DNA of 28,769 nt from Actinomycetota bacterium (GCA_009700815.1 WLLG01000003.1:1-28769); one strand, 5' to 3'; positions 8,663 to 16,760 are shown, numbered from the stretch's first letter. The notes: a model not told the origin generated them from the sequence alone. Made by a program: numbers and translations.

Positions 8663-8675
8663 CCACTGACAGTGG
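8663..8675. promoter_or_regulatory. Perfect 13-bp palindrome (operator candidate) upstream of the phosphoesterase gene
   Basis: The sequence CCACTG-A-CAGTGG is a perfect inverted repeat in the 207-bp divergent gap between the phosphoesterase and helicase genes. On the minus strand it partly overlaps a TTGCCA box (8673-8678) followed after 17 bp by TACATA (8650-8655). That would place the palindrome across the -35/spacer region, where a repressor would block transcription. The candidate -10 sits over the Shine-Dalgarno, so the promoter itself is doubtful. Confidence 0.35.
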
Positions 8676-8835
8676 CAACGTCGTCACCCTAGCTGCGAAT
8701 GAAAAAGCAATGTCGACCAAACTGCAGCGTGGGCGAATCCCATGACCGTAGGGTCGAGAGGTACCTCCTGCCGAGACACAAGCTGTCATGTCTGCTCACA
8801 CTGAAAATGCTGTCGGGTAGCCACCAAATGGGCCG

Positions 8836-8848
8836 TAGTCTTGAGAGG
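8836..8848 (+). promoter_or_regulatory. Candidate leaderless promoter -10 (TAGTCT) for the dinG-like gene
   Basis: TAGTCT at 8836-8841 fits TANNNT and lies exactly 6 nt before the GTG at 8848, so the +1 would be the G of the start codon. There is no usable Shine-Dalgarno. No convincing -35 is visible. Confidence 0.4.
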
Positions 8849-10830
8849 TGTCAGATGCAGCGGCGGAGAAGAACAACTCAGAGTCTGTTACCCCCGCTGC
8901 TGAGCTGCTTCGACAGGTTATTGCCGCCATACCGCAAGGCGAGGAGAGACCTCAGCAGCTTCACATGACTCAGGCAGTGGAGCGGGCCCTCGCTTTCAAG
9001 GAACACCTTGCGGTACAGGGTCCAACTGGGGTTGGAAAGTCGATTGCGTATCTCATCCCTGCGATTCTTGGTGCTTCACGAGGTGCGCGAACAGTGATCG
9101 TTACCTCGTCAAAGGCACTACAGGACCAACTTGCCTCGGTCGAGCTTCCGTTTTTGCAGGAGGTACTCGACAATCCGTTCAGCTACACGGTTCTTAAGGG
9201 TCGCTCGAATTATGTTTGTGAGGCTGCCATCGCCGAGGTGCGCGTGCAGTTAGATGGCACGGGGCAACAAGGCTTGGATCTTGGCGCCGATGAATCTGTG
9301 AGCGAGGTCGACCTCAGCGACGCCGAGGTGCGCCAAGAGGTTGAGGTAATCCTCGACTGGGCAGAGGGTTCAAGTACCGGCGATATGGCCGAGTTGCCCA
9401 TCACTCCACATTGGAAGGCCTGGGCCACGGTATCGGTCGGACCCGGTGAATGCGTGGGAGCAAGTAAATGCTCGTACTCAGCAGACTGCAAGTCAGAACA
9501 GGCGCGAGCCGATGCTGAGTCAGCTGACATTGTTGTGGTGAATGCTCATCTCTATGGGGCGCATATCCAAACGGGGGGAACGCTCCTGCCGCCTCACACT
9601 CAGCTCGTTATTGACGAGGCTCACGAGTTTGAGGATTCGATCGTTGGTTCCTTGAGCATCGAGCTCACCGAGGGCAGACTGTCAAACCTCGCCAGGGTCC
9701 ATGATCGCTGCGTAGCTGCTGAGGACAAGGTGTCAGGCTCTCTTCGGTCGGCCGGTGCGATGCTCGAAGCATGTATGGATGGGATTGCGGGGTCTGGAAC
9801 TGTTCGCCTGACGAGTGGTCTTGGCGAGGATCTTGCCGCTGCTGTCTCGACTGCTGCAGTGGCAGCAGACCGAGCGCTCAATAGCTTGCGCGCTGCAGCG
9901 AAACACGCTGGCGAATCAACTGCGAAGCACCGTATCGAGCGCTCAGTCCGCATAGCTGAATCAGTGGTGGATGACACGCAGTCGCTTTTGGGAAAGCTGG
10001 GTAAAGGAACCGTGCTGTGGGTTGAGCCCACGCGCAATTATCGCCATGTCCTACGGCTGACTCGAATCGATGTCGCCGACACTCTGCGCACCCAGGCATG
10101 GGCAGAAAAGGACCTCACCGTTATCTGCTGCTCGGCCACTTTGGACTCCGGAACCGCTACTCGACTCGGCCTGCAGGCCGAGTACTTGTCCGTGCCTTCG
10201 CCATTCAATTTTCGAGATCAAGCAGTGCTCTTTGTTCCAAAGATTCATAAGCCAACGCATCCGGATTGGGCAGAGGAAGTAGCACAAGAAGTTGAACATG
10301 TTATTCGGGCGCTGTCGGGCCGAACGCTTGCGCTGTTCACTTCGAATCGCATGCTGCGTTCGACTGTGGATCTGTGTCGAGAGCGGCTTGAGGGCTTTAC
10401 CCTGCTAGCGCAAGGAGACGCTCCAAACCCCGTGTTGCAAGATCAGTTTCTGAATGATGAGCATGCAAGCCTGTTTGCCACAGCTAGTTTCTGGACTGGA
10501 ATATCGAGTCCGGGCACAACCTGTTCGGCAGTGATTTTGGACAAGATCCCATTTCCCGTGCCAACAGACCCCATTGTGCAGGCCCGCTGCGAGGTGGTCG
10601 GAGATGCAGCCTTCATGGAAGTTTCCGTCCCAACAGCTGGCATGCAGTTAGCTCAGGGAGTTGGAAGACTCATCAGAACTGCTACTGATCGCGGTGTCGT
10701 GGTGGTCTGTGACCCTCGCCTTGCAGAAGCGCAGTATCGCAACCGGATCCTTGATCTGCTCCCACCCATGCGCCGCGTCAGGAATCGCGAATTTCTTGAT
10801 CAGTTCATCCGCGATCTAGAACTGGACTAG
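8848..10830 (+). CDS. dinG: DinG-family ATP-dependent DNA helicase (XPD-like, Fe-S)
   Basis: This 660-aa superfamily-2 helicase should unwind DNA 5'-3' in repair and at replication obstacles. Motif I is GPTGVGKS (58-65), motif Ia is TSSKALQDQL, and motif II is DEAH (256-259). The C-terminal half carries ALFTSNRM, ATASFWTGISSPG and the motif VI region QGVGRLIRT. Four cysteines between motifs Ia and II (one in NYVC, then three in ECVGASKC...ADC) match the 4Fe-4S cluster of DinG/XPD enzymes. No exonuclease domain is fused at the N terminus, and the length is that of actinobacterial DinG. The GTG start has no Shine-Dalgarno but a TAGTCT box 6 nt before it, suggesting a leaderless mRNA. Its 3' end overlaps the convergent monooxygenase gene by 26 bp. 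Confidence 0.88.
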   Translation: MSDAAAEKNNSESVTPAAELLRQVIAAIPQGEERPQQLHMTQAVERALAFKEHLAVQGPTGVGKSIAYLIPAILGASRGARTVIVTSSKALQDQLASVELPFLQEVLDNPFSYTVLKGRSNYVCEAAIAEVRVQLDGTGQQGLDLGADESVSEVDLSDAEVRQEVEVILDWAEGSSTGDMAELPITPHWKAWATVSVGPGECVGASKCSYSADCKSEQARADAESADIVVVNAHLYGAHIQTGGTLLPPHTQLVIDEAHEFEDSIVGSLSIELTEGRLSNLARVHDRCVAAEDKVSGSLRSAGAMLEACMDGIAGSGTVRLTSGLGEDLAAAVSTAAVAADRALNSLRAAAKHAGESTAKHRIERSVRIAESVVDDTQSLLGKLGKGTVLWVEPTRNYRHVLRLTRIDVADTLRTQAWAEKDLTVICCSATLDSGTATRLGLQAEYLSVPSPFNFRDQAVLFVPKIHKPTHPDWAEEVAQEVEHVIRALSGRTLALFTSNRMLRSTVDLCRERLEGFTLLAQGDAPNPVLQDQFLNDEHASLFATASFWTGISSPGTTCSAVILDKIPFPVPTDPIVQARCEVVGDAAFMEVSVPTAGMQLAQGVGRLIRTATDRGVVVVCDPRLAEAQYRNRILDLLPPMRRVRNREFLDQFIRDLELD

Positions 10831-12469
10831 CGGTTCGACTCAACCAGTCGCGCTGGTCTGGGCGAGCCAACCGTTGTTTGTATTTGACGGTGTAGTCAGG
10901 CCAGTTATTGGTCACACGACCACTGGCATTTTTGTACCAACTACTGCAGTCTTCGTCCCAGACAGTCTGAGCAGTTGCGTCAGATATCTCTGCATCGAAC
11001 GCCTGCATTGACCGCTCGCGTACTTCAACCGAACGAACACCCTTCAGGACGAAATCGTCAACCAGTTGCCGGATATATCCCACCTGTTGCTCGATCATAA
11101 AGAGAATCGAATTGTGCCCAAGGTTCGTGTTCGGTCCGTACAGAATAAAGAAATTTGGAAATCCGCTAACTGCGAGTCCCAGAAATGCCCGTGCGCCGTC
11201 TTTCCAGACATCGTTCAGATCTTGGCCGTCTCGGCCTGTGATTCGCATCGGAGCCAGAAAATCGGTTGCCTGAAACCCGGTACCAAAGATGATGGTGTCT
11301 GCTGGAATCTCTTCCCCCGATTCGGTCACAACTGCTGTCTCGGTGATTGCAGCAATGCCTTCGGTAACGACCCGGGTGGTTGGCTTCAGCAGCGTCGGAT
11401 ACCAGTCATTGGCAATCAGGATTCGCCTGCAGCCTGGGGTGTACTCAGGGACGATTGCCTCGAGGGGAAGCTGAGGACTTGCCAGCTGCGATACCTGCTC
11501 GCGGAACTTCTTCTGCAGAACTGCTCCGAGCCGACTGCCCTTCTTCATCAGCCGAAACCGAAACTCAAAGCGCCAGTAGATTGAGCTTCGATAAGCCTGA
11601 CGCAGACCAGGAATATGCCGAAGCGCCGAGAGTTCCCAGCGCTTGAAGGCCCGGTCCGGCTTGGGTGCCACATAGTTGACGCTACGTTGGAACAAGGTGA
11701 TCGTTGCGGCCTTGGCTGCCACCTGAGGAACAAATTGAATGGCACTCGCTCCAATACCGATCACAGCCACGCGATGACCGCTCAAATCTTGGTCATGGTT
11801 CCAAGCAGCCGAGTGGAACATGGTTCCTGTGAAGCTCTCAAGTTCAGGAATCTGCGGAATGTTTGGCCGGTTGAGCTGTCCCAATCCACTCACAACGATC
11901 TCGGCCTCGGAATGTTGTGCTTTCCCCGATTCGCTATCAGTAGCTTCTTGGGCACCAGCCCCAGAATCGGTGTTGGCTCGCCGAAGCTCAAGGCTCCAGA
12001 GGCTGCGCTCCTCGATCCATGTTGCAGCAGTGACCTCCGTCGCGAACTGAATATGCGGTCCAAGACTGTGCTGGTCTACGAGTGTCTCGAGATAGTCAAG
12101 AATCTCGGGCTGCTCGGGGAACTTGCGTGTCCAGTCAACCTTGGGCGCAAAGGAAAAGCTGTACAAGTGTGAGGGAACATCGCATGCAGCACCCGGATAG
12201 GTGTTGTCTCGCCAGGTGCCACCTACCCGATCAGCCTTCTCATACAGAGTGAACGAGGTGATCCCCTGCTCAAGAAGCTGAAGAGCCATGCAGATTCCGG
12301 CAGCGCCAGCGCCCAATATCGCTATCCGAGGTGTGGGCGTTCCTTCAGCGATTCGGCGCCGTACCTCTGCATCTTGAGCCCTTCCTGCCGAGGTGGACGT
12401 CTGTTCGTGAGAGGTGGGATCGATAAAGTTGTGCAGGTGGGAACCGAGATGAAGTGCCATGGCTCTCAC
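10805..12469 (-). CDS. Flavin-containing monooxygenase, Baeyer-Villiger type
   Basis: This 554-aa FAD/NADPH monooxygenase probably inserts oxygen next to a ketone or oxidises a heteroatom. The first Rossmann motif is GAGAAG (53-58), followed by YEKADRVGGTWRDNTYPGAACDVPSH in pieces typical of type I BVMOs. The BVMO fingerprint FxGxxxHxxxW is intact (F213, G215, H219, W223), though the usual Pro/Asp after the Trp is Asn. The NADPH Rossmann motif is GIGASA (238-243). The GTG at 12469 has AGGGG about 9 nt upstream; an ATG at 12460 is a possible alternative. The substrate is unknown; ketones from steroid, terpene or alkane breakdown are typical. It overlaps the helicase gene tail to tail by 26 bp and diverges from thioredoxin. 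Confidence 0.88.
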   Translation of the reverse strand: MRAMALHLGSHLHNFIDPTSHEQTSTSAGRAQDAEVRRRIAEGTPTPRIAILGAGAAGICMALQLLEQGITSFTLYEKADRVGGTWRDNTYPGAACDVPSHLYSFSFAPKVDWTRKFPEQPEILDYLETLVDQHSLGPHIQFATEVTAATWIEERSLWSLELRRANTDSGAGAQEATDSESGKAQHSEAEIVVSGLGQLNRPNIPQIPELESFTGTMFHSAAWNHDQDLSGHRVAVIGIGASAIQFVPQVAAKAATITLFQRSVNYVAPKPDRAFKRWELSALRHIPGLRQAYRSSIYWRFEFRFRLMKKGSRLGAVLQKKFREQVSQLASPQLPLEAIVPEYTPGCRRILIANDWYPTLLKPTTRVVTEGIAAITETAVVTESGEEIPADTIIFGTGFQATDFLAPMRITGRDGQDLNDVWKDGARAFLGLAVSGFPNFFILYGPNTNLGHNSILFMIEQQVGYIRQLVDDFVLKGVRSVEVRERSMQAFDAEISDATAQTVWDEDCSSWYKNASGRVTNNWPDYTVKYKQRLARPDQRDWLSRTASPVLDRG

Positions 12470-12578
12470 AGGCTATGTCCCCTGAAGCACCTGCGTGCCC
12501 ATAAACTTTAGACGAGGCTTAACTCCTTGAAGTCACATCGACTGCAAGAGATTGACCAAGAATCGAGATACAGCTGAC

Positions 12579-12953
12579 ATGAGCACAATTGAGCTAACGG
12601 AATCAGTTTTTGAACAAACCGTGACAGCCGAAGGGATTGTTCTGGTGGACTTTTGGGCCTCTTGGTGTGGGCCTTGCCGTGCCTTTGCGCCGGTGTTCGA
12701 AGAGGCCGCAACTGAGTATCCAGAAATCACGTTCGCAAAGGTCGATACTGAGGCCGAACAGCAACTAGCAGGCGGGCTCGGGATTCAGTCCATTCCAACG
12801 CTCATGATGTTCCGCGATGGGATACTCATGTATTCGCAACCGGGCGCCCTGTCGAAGGACGTGCTGGCCGACTTGATTGCCCAAATAGCTGCTCTGGATA
12901 TGGACAAGGTTCGAACCGAGCTTGCAGAACAAGAGGCTGCGGCGGCCGAGTAA
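12579..12953 (+). CDS. Thioredoxin-family protein
   Basis: This 124-aa cytoplasmic disulfide reductase has a canonical active site in FWASWCGPCRAFAPVFEE. The cis-proline loop is in SIPTLMMF and the fold is complete through residue about 105. A charged Glu/Ala tail of about 15-20 residues follows, longer than in classic TrxA. The ATG at 12579 is preferred because the family starts here. A TTG at 12552 would add nine residues with no ribosome site. No thioredoxin reductase is adjacent, so it draws on a remote one. A hairpin at 13004-13021 follows the stop. Confidence 0.9.
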   Translation: MSTIELTESVFEQTVTAEGIVLVDFWASWCGPCRAFAPVFEEAATEYPEITFAKVDTEAEQQLAGGLGIQSIPTLMMFRDGILMYSQPGALSKDVLADLIAQIAALDMDKVRTELAEQEAAAAE

Positions 12954-13003
12954 GAGCTGAGGTAGCTGAGTACGAATCGACTAGTTCGGATCTTGATCAG
13001 CCC

Positions 13004-13030
13004 GAGAGCTAGACGGCTCTCTCTACTTTT
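13004..13030 (+). terminator. Possible terminator after the thioredoxin gene
   Basis: Inverted repeat GAGAGC-N6-GCTCTC at 13004-13021, with a short TTTT run at 13027-13030. It sits in the convergent gap and touches the stop codon of the mmpL gene on the other strand. The stem is only 6 bp and the T-run is offset, so it may be weak. Confidence 0.35.
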
Positions 13031-15443
13031 CGCTGGGAACTTCCCCCGAAGCTGTAACTGGGTTCTGCGTTGTGGATGCCACGGGAGCCTTGGGGCCTTC
13101 GATGTTGATCTGCGGCAACCAGGACAGCCAGCTCGGAAAGTACCAAGCCTTTGCGCCAAAGAGTTCCATGATTGCTGGAACAAGAATCATCCGGACGATG
13201 GTTGAGTCGATGAGGACTGCAACCGCCATGCCAAAGCCGATCAGCTTGACTGTGGGGCTAGGGCTGGCAACGAACGAGAAAAACACCGCCATCATGATGA
13301 GGGCTGCAGTGGTAATAACTCGAGCTGTTGTGGCAACTCCGAGTATCACTGATTGCCGAGGGTCATGGGTGGTGTCCCAGATTTCCTTCATGCGGCTCAT
13401 GAGGAACACCTCGTAGTCCATTGACAGGCCGAACAGAATGACAAACATGACGAGCGGGACAAACGAGACAATTGGAATGGTCTCAGTTAGGCCCACAATC
13501 TGCCGGGCCCAGCCCCACTGAAAGACCAGGACAACAACCCCATACGCAGCAGCAATCGAAACCAAGTTCATGATGGCTGCCTTCAACGGAACGAGAATTG
13601 ACCGGAATACCAGCATCAACAGAATGAATGCTCCGAGTACCACAGCTCCGATCACGATCGGCAGATACTTCTGCACCAGATCTGTCAGGTCAATCAAAGT
13701 TGCAGTGCTGCCGCCGACGTGGGCATCGAGTGAAGTTCCTCGAGTAGCGGTCTCAAGTGAAGCTCTCAGTCGCTCTACCAATGCTTTTGTCTCTGGGGCA
13801 TCGGGGCCCGTAGTAGGAGTGATCTGATAGATGACGGCCGTGGTCTTGTTAGCCGAATTGGGGATGGGCCCGAGCGAGTACTGAACTCCCTGAATTGTGC
13901 CTGCGGGCTGTTCGGCGGCAAGAGCCTTGCTCACCGGAGTGAGTTCTTTGAGCGCATCAAGATATGCCAAGGGTTTATCCGGATTGAGGCCGACGGCTAC
14001 GACTAGCGGAGCGTTCACACCCTTTCCAAAGCCGTCCGTCATCAGGTCGTAGGCAACACGTTGCGAGAGCGACTTTGGTTCTGAGCCGTCATCAGGCATG
14101 CCGAACTGAATCCTTAAGAACGGCGCTGCCAGCAGGAGCAGGATTACTGAACCCGCAATCAGGCTCAGCCAAGGCTTGCGGGACATTCTGGTTGCGAATC
14201 GTCCCCAAAAACTGCTTGCTGGATCCTCTGGCTCGTTCTTCCTGCCGGGTAGCCGAATTGCGTCGATTCTTGACCCTGCAAACCCTAACCAGGCCGGGAG
14301 CAACGTCATGGCAGCGAACAACATGACGGTCACACCAAGTGCAGCGGCTAGACCCAGCGTTTGAACCAGTGGGATCGGAACGAGCAGCAAACCCAGAAGT
14401 GCCACCACTACCGTGATGCCAGCAAATAACGCAGCGTTGCCAGCAGTCTGCAGAGCGTGACCGACTGCCGATACTGGCTCCTCGCCGCTTTCGATGAACT
14501 CCCGATACCGAGTGACGATGAGGAGCGAATAGTCCAAACCCACACCCAGACTGATCATGAGCGCAACCGGAGGTGCAGAGGAAGAGACCGTGGTGAAATT
14601 GGCAAGGATGAATACCACCCCGCTAGCTGTGACCGCACCGAACAACGCAGTGGCAATGGGGATTGCCATGCCCCAGAGCGAGCCGAAGGCAAACAGAAGC
14701 AGCAGAGCGCCTAGGAGTAGGCCAATCTCATCGGCGTGATTTGCGAAGGCGCTAACCGGTACATTCCAGGTGTCTGCCACTGCCCCACCGACTGCGACTG
14801 TCAGGCCTGCAGAGCGAGCCTGTTGAACCGCATTGTTCACCTGCGAGTAGGGGTTGGGGTAATCAGCTGCCTTGGTGTCGGCACTCACGGGATAGGTGTT
14901 CAACAGGTCCAGTGCGGACTTGTTGAAGGTGACTGTTGAGTAGGCAATTGCCCCGCTCTTGCTCACAGCAGATGGGATGTTCTTTGCAAGCTCTTCGACT
15001 GCAGCGGCTTGGTCTGGTGGCAGTTTGCCAACAATCTGCTGTAACGAGTCTGCACCGGTGGTGGATACCGGATTAGATACCGAACTCACTCCCTTGACTT
15101 TTTCTAACTGAGCAACGGCGGCGTCAATCTGTGAAGTGTTGGCCGCATCGGTGAGGAGCGTTCCCTTTGGCGCTGCAAACACCACTGTCGCAGTGGCTGC
15201 GTTCTGTGAGCCAAACCGCTGGTCGAGCAGGTCGTAAGCCGCTTGTGAATCGGTGTTTGGAATTCGCACATTGTCCGAAATGCTCTTCTTATAGATTCCA
15301 CCTACATACCCAGCAGCAACAATGATGATGATCCATGCAAGCAGCACAAGTCGGTGATGCCGTGCCATAAAGCTACCGATTCGGCCCAGCAGAGGTGGTC
15401 GGTCCGTGGGCTGCAGATCGGGAGTTTCGGTGCGAGAGGCCAT
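13023..15443 (-). CDS. MMPL/RND-family transporter
   Basis: This 806-aa integral membrane transporter of the MmpL type usually exports lipids or hydrophobic compounds using the proton gradient. There are two RND repeats. TM1 lies at about residues 33-50, followed by a large extracytoplasmic loop and five helices that include the Asp-Tyr motif GVGLDYSLLIVTRYRE. A second loop and helix set follows with FGLSMDYEVFLMSRMKE. The two D-Y pairs are the expected proton-relay residues. The cytoplasmic tail (about 40 residues) is polar. The ATG at 15443 lacks a Shine-Dalgarno but has TAGCCT 6 nt upstream, so a leaderless mRNA is likely. A 14-bp-period repeat array starts about 70 bp upstream. A paralogue runs off the right edge of the window. 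Confidence 0.9.
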   Translation of the reverse strand: MASRTETPDLQPTDRPPLLGRIGSFMARHHRLVLLAWIIIIVAAGYVGGIYKKSISDNVRIPNTDSQAAYDLLDQRFGSQNAATATVVFAAPKGTLLTDAANTSQIDAAVAQLEKVKGVSSVSNPVSTTGADSLQQIVGKLPPDQAAAVEELAKNIPSAVSKSGAIAYSTVTFNKSALDLLNTYPVSADTKAADYPNPYSQVNNAVQQARSAGLTVAVGGAVADTWNVPVSAFANHADEIGLLLGALLLLFAFGSLWGMAIPIATALFGAVTASGVVFILANFTTVSSSAPPVALMISLGVGLDYSLLIVTRYREFIESGEEPVSAVGHALQTAGNAALFAGITVVVALLGLLLVPIPLVQTLGLAAALGVTVMLFAAMTLLPAWLGFAGSRIDAIRLPGRKNEPEDPASSFWGRFATRMSRKPWLSLIAGSVILLLLAAPFLRIQFGMPDDGSEPKSLSQRVAYDLMTDGFGKGVNAPLVVAVGLNPDKPLAYLDALKELTPVSKALAAEQPAGTIQGVQYSLGPIPNSANKTTAVIYQITPTTGPDAPETKALVERLRASLETATRGTSLDAHVGGSTATLIDLTDLVQKYLPIVIGAVVLGAFILLMLVFRSILVPLKAAIMNLVSIAAAYGVVVLVFQWGWARQIVGLTETIPIVSFVPLVMFVILFGLSMDYEVFLMSRMKEIWDTTHDPRQSVILGVATTARVITTAALIMMAVFFSFVASPSPTVKLIGFGMAVAVLIDSTIVRMILVPAIMELFGAKAWYFPSWLSWLPQINIEGPKAPVASTTQNPVTASGEVPSEK

Positions 15444-15455
15444 GTAATCAGGCTA
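15444..15455 (-). promoter_or_regulatory. Candidate leaderless promoter -10 (TAGCCT) for the mmpL gene
   Basis: On the minus strand TAGCCT (15450-15455) is followed by six bases and then the ATG at 15443. This is the leaderless arrangement, and no Shine-Dalgarno competes with it. Confidence 0.4.
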
Positions 15456-15513
15456 CCGGCGACCGCAAACTACTGGCGTGACCCGGTCCAGAGCGGTTCG
15501 TGCGCCCGTACCT

Positions 15514-15562
15514 ATGAGTCGCCACTGATTAGTCAGAAATCATTAGTCGACACCAATTAGTC
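15514..15562. repeat. Four heptad repeats with exact 14-bp period upstream of mmpL
   Basis: ATGAGTC (15514), ATTAGTC (15528), ATTAGTC (15542) and ATTAGTC (15556) recur at exactly 14-bp steps; the spacer heptads differ. The array lies about 70-120 bp upstream of the mmpL start, and its last copy overlaps the stop codon of the 97-aa gene. It looks like an iterated protein-binding site rather than a slippage repeat, because only the heptads are conserved. Confidence 0.6.
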
Positions 15563-15850
15563 AACACTGAGGAGTGCGAAGAGTTCGGTCTTGCGATCTT
15601 CGAAGTCCTCAAAGGTGATCTCTTCATCTTCAAATTGCTGATGCAGGTCTGCGACCATCTTGAGCAACTGATCGGGTGGGATCTCGTCGCCCTCAGAGAA
15701 TGAGGAGAGTTCAATTGTCTCTTCATCCTCGTCGCGGGTCAGGGCATCTTCTGGACTCTTGTCGAGTCGCTTATCCCTCTTTGCTGATGCCTTGGCCTTT
15801 TTGGCCCGGTCACGTTGCAGTTTCTCAAAACTTGTTCGACTCGCACCCAT
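15557..15850 (-). CDS. Small highly charged protein of unknown function
   Basis: This 97-aa protein is not recognised with confidence. The N-terminal half is Lys/Arg-rich (KLQRDRAKKAKASAKRDKR). An acidic linker (about 44-60) follows. The C-terminal part (LLKMVADLHQQF..EEIT..DFEDRKTELFALL) is amphipathic helical and recalls the short SHOCT-type oligomerisation helices seen in many small actinobacterial proteins. No signal peptide or membrane segment is present, so a cytoplasmic, possibly nucleic-acid- or protein-binding role is plausible but unproven. The ATG at 15850 has AAGGAG at 5-nt spacing, a strong ribosome site that supports a real gene. It lies downstream of the cold-shock gene and upstream of mmpL on the same strand. 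Confidence 0.75.
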   Translation of the reverse strand: MGASRTSFEKLQRDRAKKAKASAKRDKRLDKSPEDALTRDEDEETIELSSFSEGDEIPPDQLLKMVADLHQQFEDEEITFEDFEDRKTELFALLSVD

Positions 15851-15927
15851 GGTGCTCCTTCGTCCGGCGCCGGCACAACAGAGGTTGCTGCCGGGAATGG
15901 TAAATACCGAGAACTACATTTTGCCAC

Positions 15928-15946
15928 GCGACTCAGAGAGAGTCGC
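15928..15946 (-). other. Perfect 7-bp stem hairpin in the leader of the 97-aa gene
   Basis: GCGACTC-N5-GAGTCGC at 15928-15946 is a perfect inverted repeat about 80 bp upstream of the 97-aa gene start. There is no T-run after it on the minus strand, so it is more likely a 5'-UTR structure or operator than a terminator. Confidence 0.45.
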
Positions 15947-15968
15947 ATCATGGGCACCAAAAACTGAG

Positions 15969-15987
15969 CGTCCTCTCGGATAGGACG
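15969..15987 (-). other. 6-bp stem hairpin followed by a T-run
   Basis: CGTCCT-N7-AGGACG at 15969-15987; on the minus strand TTTTT follows five bases after the stem. It could be a second, weaker terminator behind the cold-shock gene or part of the leader of the 97-aa gene. Confidence 0.35.
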
Positions 15988-16042
15988 AACCCCTGAACTC
16001 AGACGATCCCATCGAGGTGGCGATCGAAAGCTGTTTCAGGGC

Positions 16043-16073
16043 ATAAGAAAGCCGCCGGCTAGCAGCCGGCGGC
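16043..16073 (-). terminator. Intrinsic terminator of the cold-shock gene
   Basis: A perfect GC-rich 10-bp stem with a 3-nt loop (16051-16073: GCCGCCGGCT, AGC, AGCCGGCGGC) is followed on the minus strand by TTTCTTAT. It lies about 20 bp past the csp stop codon. Confidence 0.75.
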
Positions 16074-16092
16074 CCCCAAAGAATACTTAGGT

Positions 16093-16293
16093 TCAGACGA
16101 CCCGAACGTTCTGAGCTTCTTCACCCTTACGACCAGGGGCTACGTCAAATTCAACGCGCTGTCCCTCTTCCAAGCTCTTGTATCCACTTCCTTGAATGTT
16201 TGAGTAGTGGACGAAGACATCCTCGCCTTGCTCACGCGAGATGAAGCCGAAGCCCTTCTCGGAATTGAAGAACTTTACGGTACCTGTTGCCAA
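16093..16293 (-). CDS. cspA: Cold-shock protein (CspA family)
   Basis: This 66-aa single cold-shock domain binds single-stranded RNA/DNA and melts RNA structure. Both nucleic-acid motifs are present: RNP1 as KGFGFI and RNP2 as VFVHYS. The family start (ATGTVKFFNSEKGFGFI) begins at a TTG codon at 16293, preceded by AGAGAAG; no ATG/GTG fits the conserved N terminus. It stands alone, between the terminator of the small membrane gene upstream and its own hairpin downstream. The leader of at least 150 bp before it is long enough for the structured 5'-UTR common in csp genes, but no specific cold box was identified. Confidence 0.93.
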   Translation of the reverse strand: MATGTVKFFNSEKGFGFISREQGEDVFVHYSNIQGSGYKSLEEGQRVEFDVAPGRKGEEAQNVRVV

Positions 16294-16460
16294 CTTCTTC
16301 TCTTTTCACTTTCGAGCACGCCCGTATGGCTGTCCCAACGGGAAGAGTCTAGACCATCGCCACAGAGAATGTCGTATGGAATGTGCAGATTTATTCCGGA
16401 CCCACTTCGACGGCAAAAGAACTGGTACCAAACTGGGTGTGAATGTTTCCTAGTAACTCA

Positions 16461-16484
16461 GAAAACCAGCGCCTAATCAGGCGC
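16461..16484 (-). terminator. Intrinsic terminator of the 62-aa membrane protein gene
   Basis: Stem GCGCCT-N4-AGGCGC (16469-16484) followed on the minus strand by TGG and TTTT (16462-16465), about 25 bp past the stop of the 62-aa gene. Confidence 0.6.
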
Positions 16485-16509
16485 CAAAAACCTACAGGCC
16501 TGTGTCGAG

Positions 16510-16698
16510 TTACAGCGCAGTAAAGACAATCCAGGCGAAGAAGCCGAGAACCAAGATTCCCATGACTAGGACAATTGGCCAACCGCCAAATGCCTCTTTC
16601 TGCTTCATCTTGATGTCGTAATCCAGGTTCTCTGGAGATCCCACCTTGGGCAATTTGTGTTGCTTTGGCTTGCGTGGCTTTCCGCCGGAACTTCCCAT
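16510..16698 (-). CDS. Small single-pass membrane protein of unknown function
   Basis: This 62-aa protein has a basic, proline/lysine-rich N-terminal half (residues about 7-20), a short middle (YDIKMKQKEAFGG) and one C-terminal membrane helix (about 40-60, WPIVLVMGILVLGFFAWIVF). The basic N terminus suggests N-in orientation. I do not recognise a named family. The gene is supported by its downstream terminator and by TACACT seven bases before the ATG, a leaderless-type promoter. It diverges from the SNF2 helicase across about 125 bp and precedes the cold-shock gene. Confidence 0.6.
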   Translation of the reverse strand: MGSSGGKPRKPKQHKLPKVGSPENLDYDIKMKQKEAFGGWPIVLVMGILVLGFFAWIVFTAL

Positions 16699-16760
16699 GA
16701 GTGAAAGTGTACTTCCTAACGCTGCGTCACTCGGCTACTCCTGAACCCGATTCTGTGGTC

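Noticed and set aside
8788..8820. Ten-codon open frame upstream of the dinG-like gene as a leader peptide
   Set aside because: No ribosome site, no attenuator structure and no residue bias.
15951..16030. Possible tRNA-like sequence between csp and the 97-aa gene
   Set aside because: A GGTTCG stretch recalls a T-loop, but no cloverleaf, anticodon stem or acceptor pairing can be drawn.
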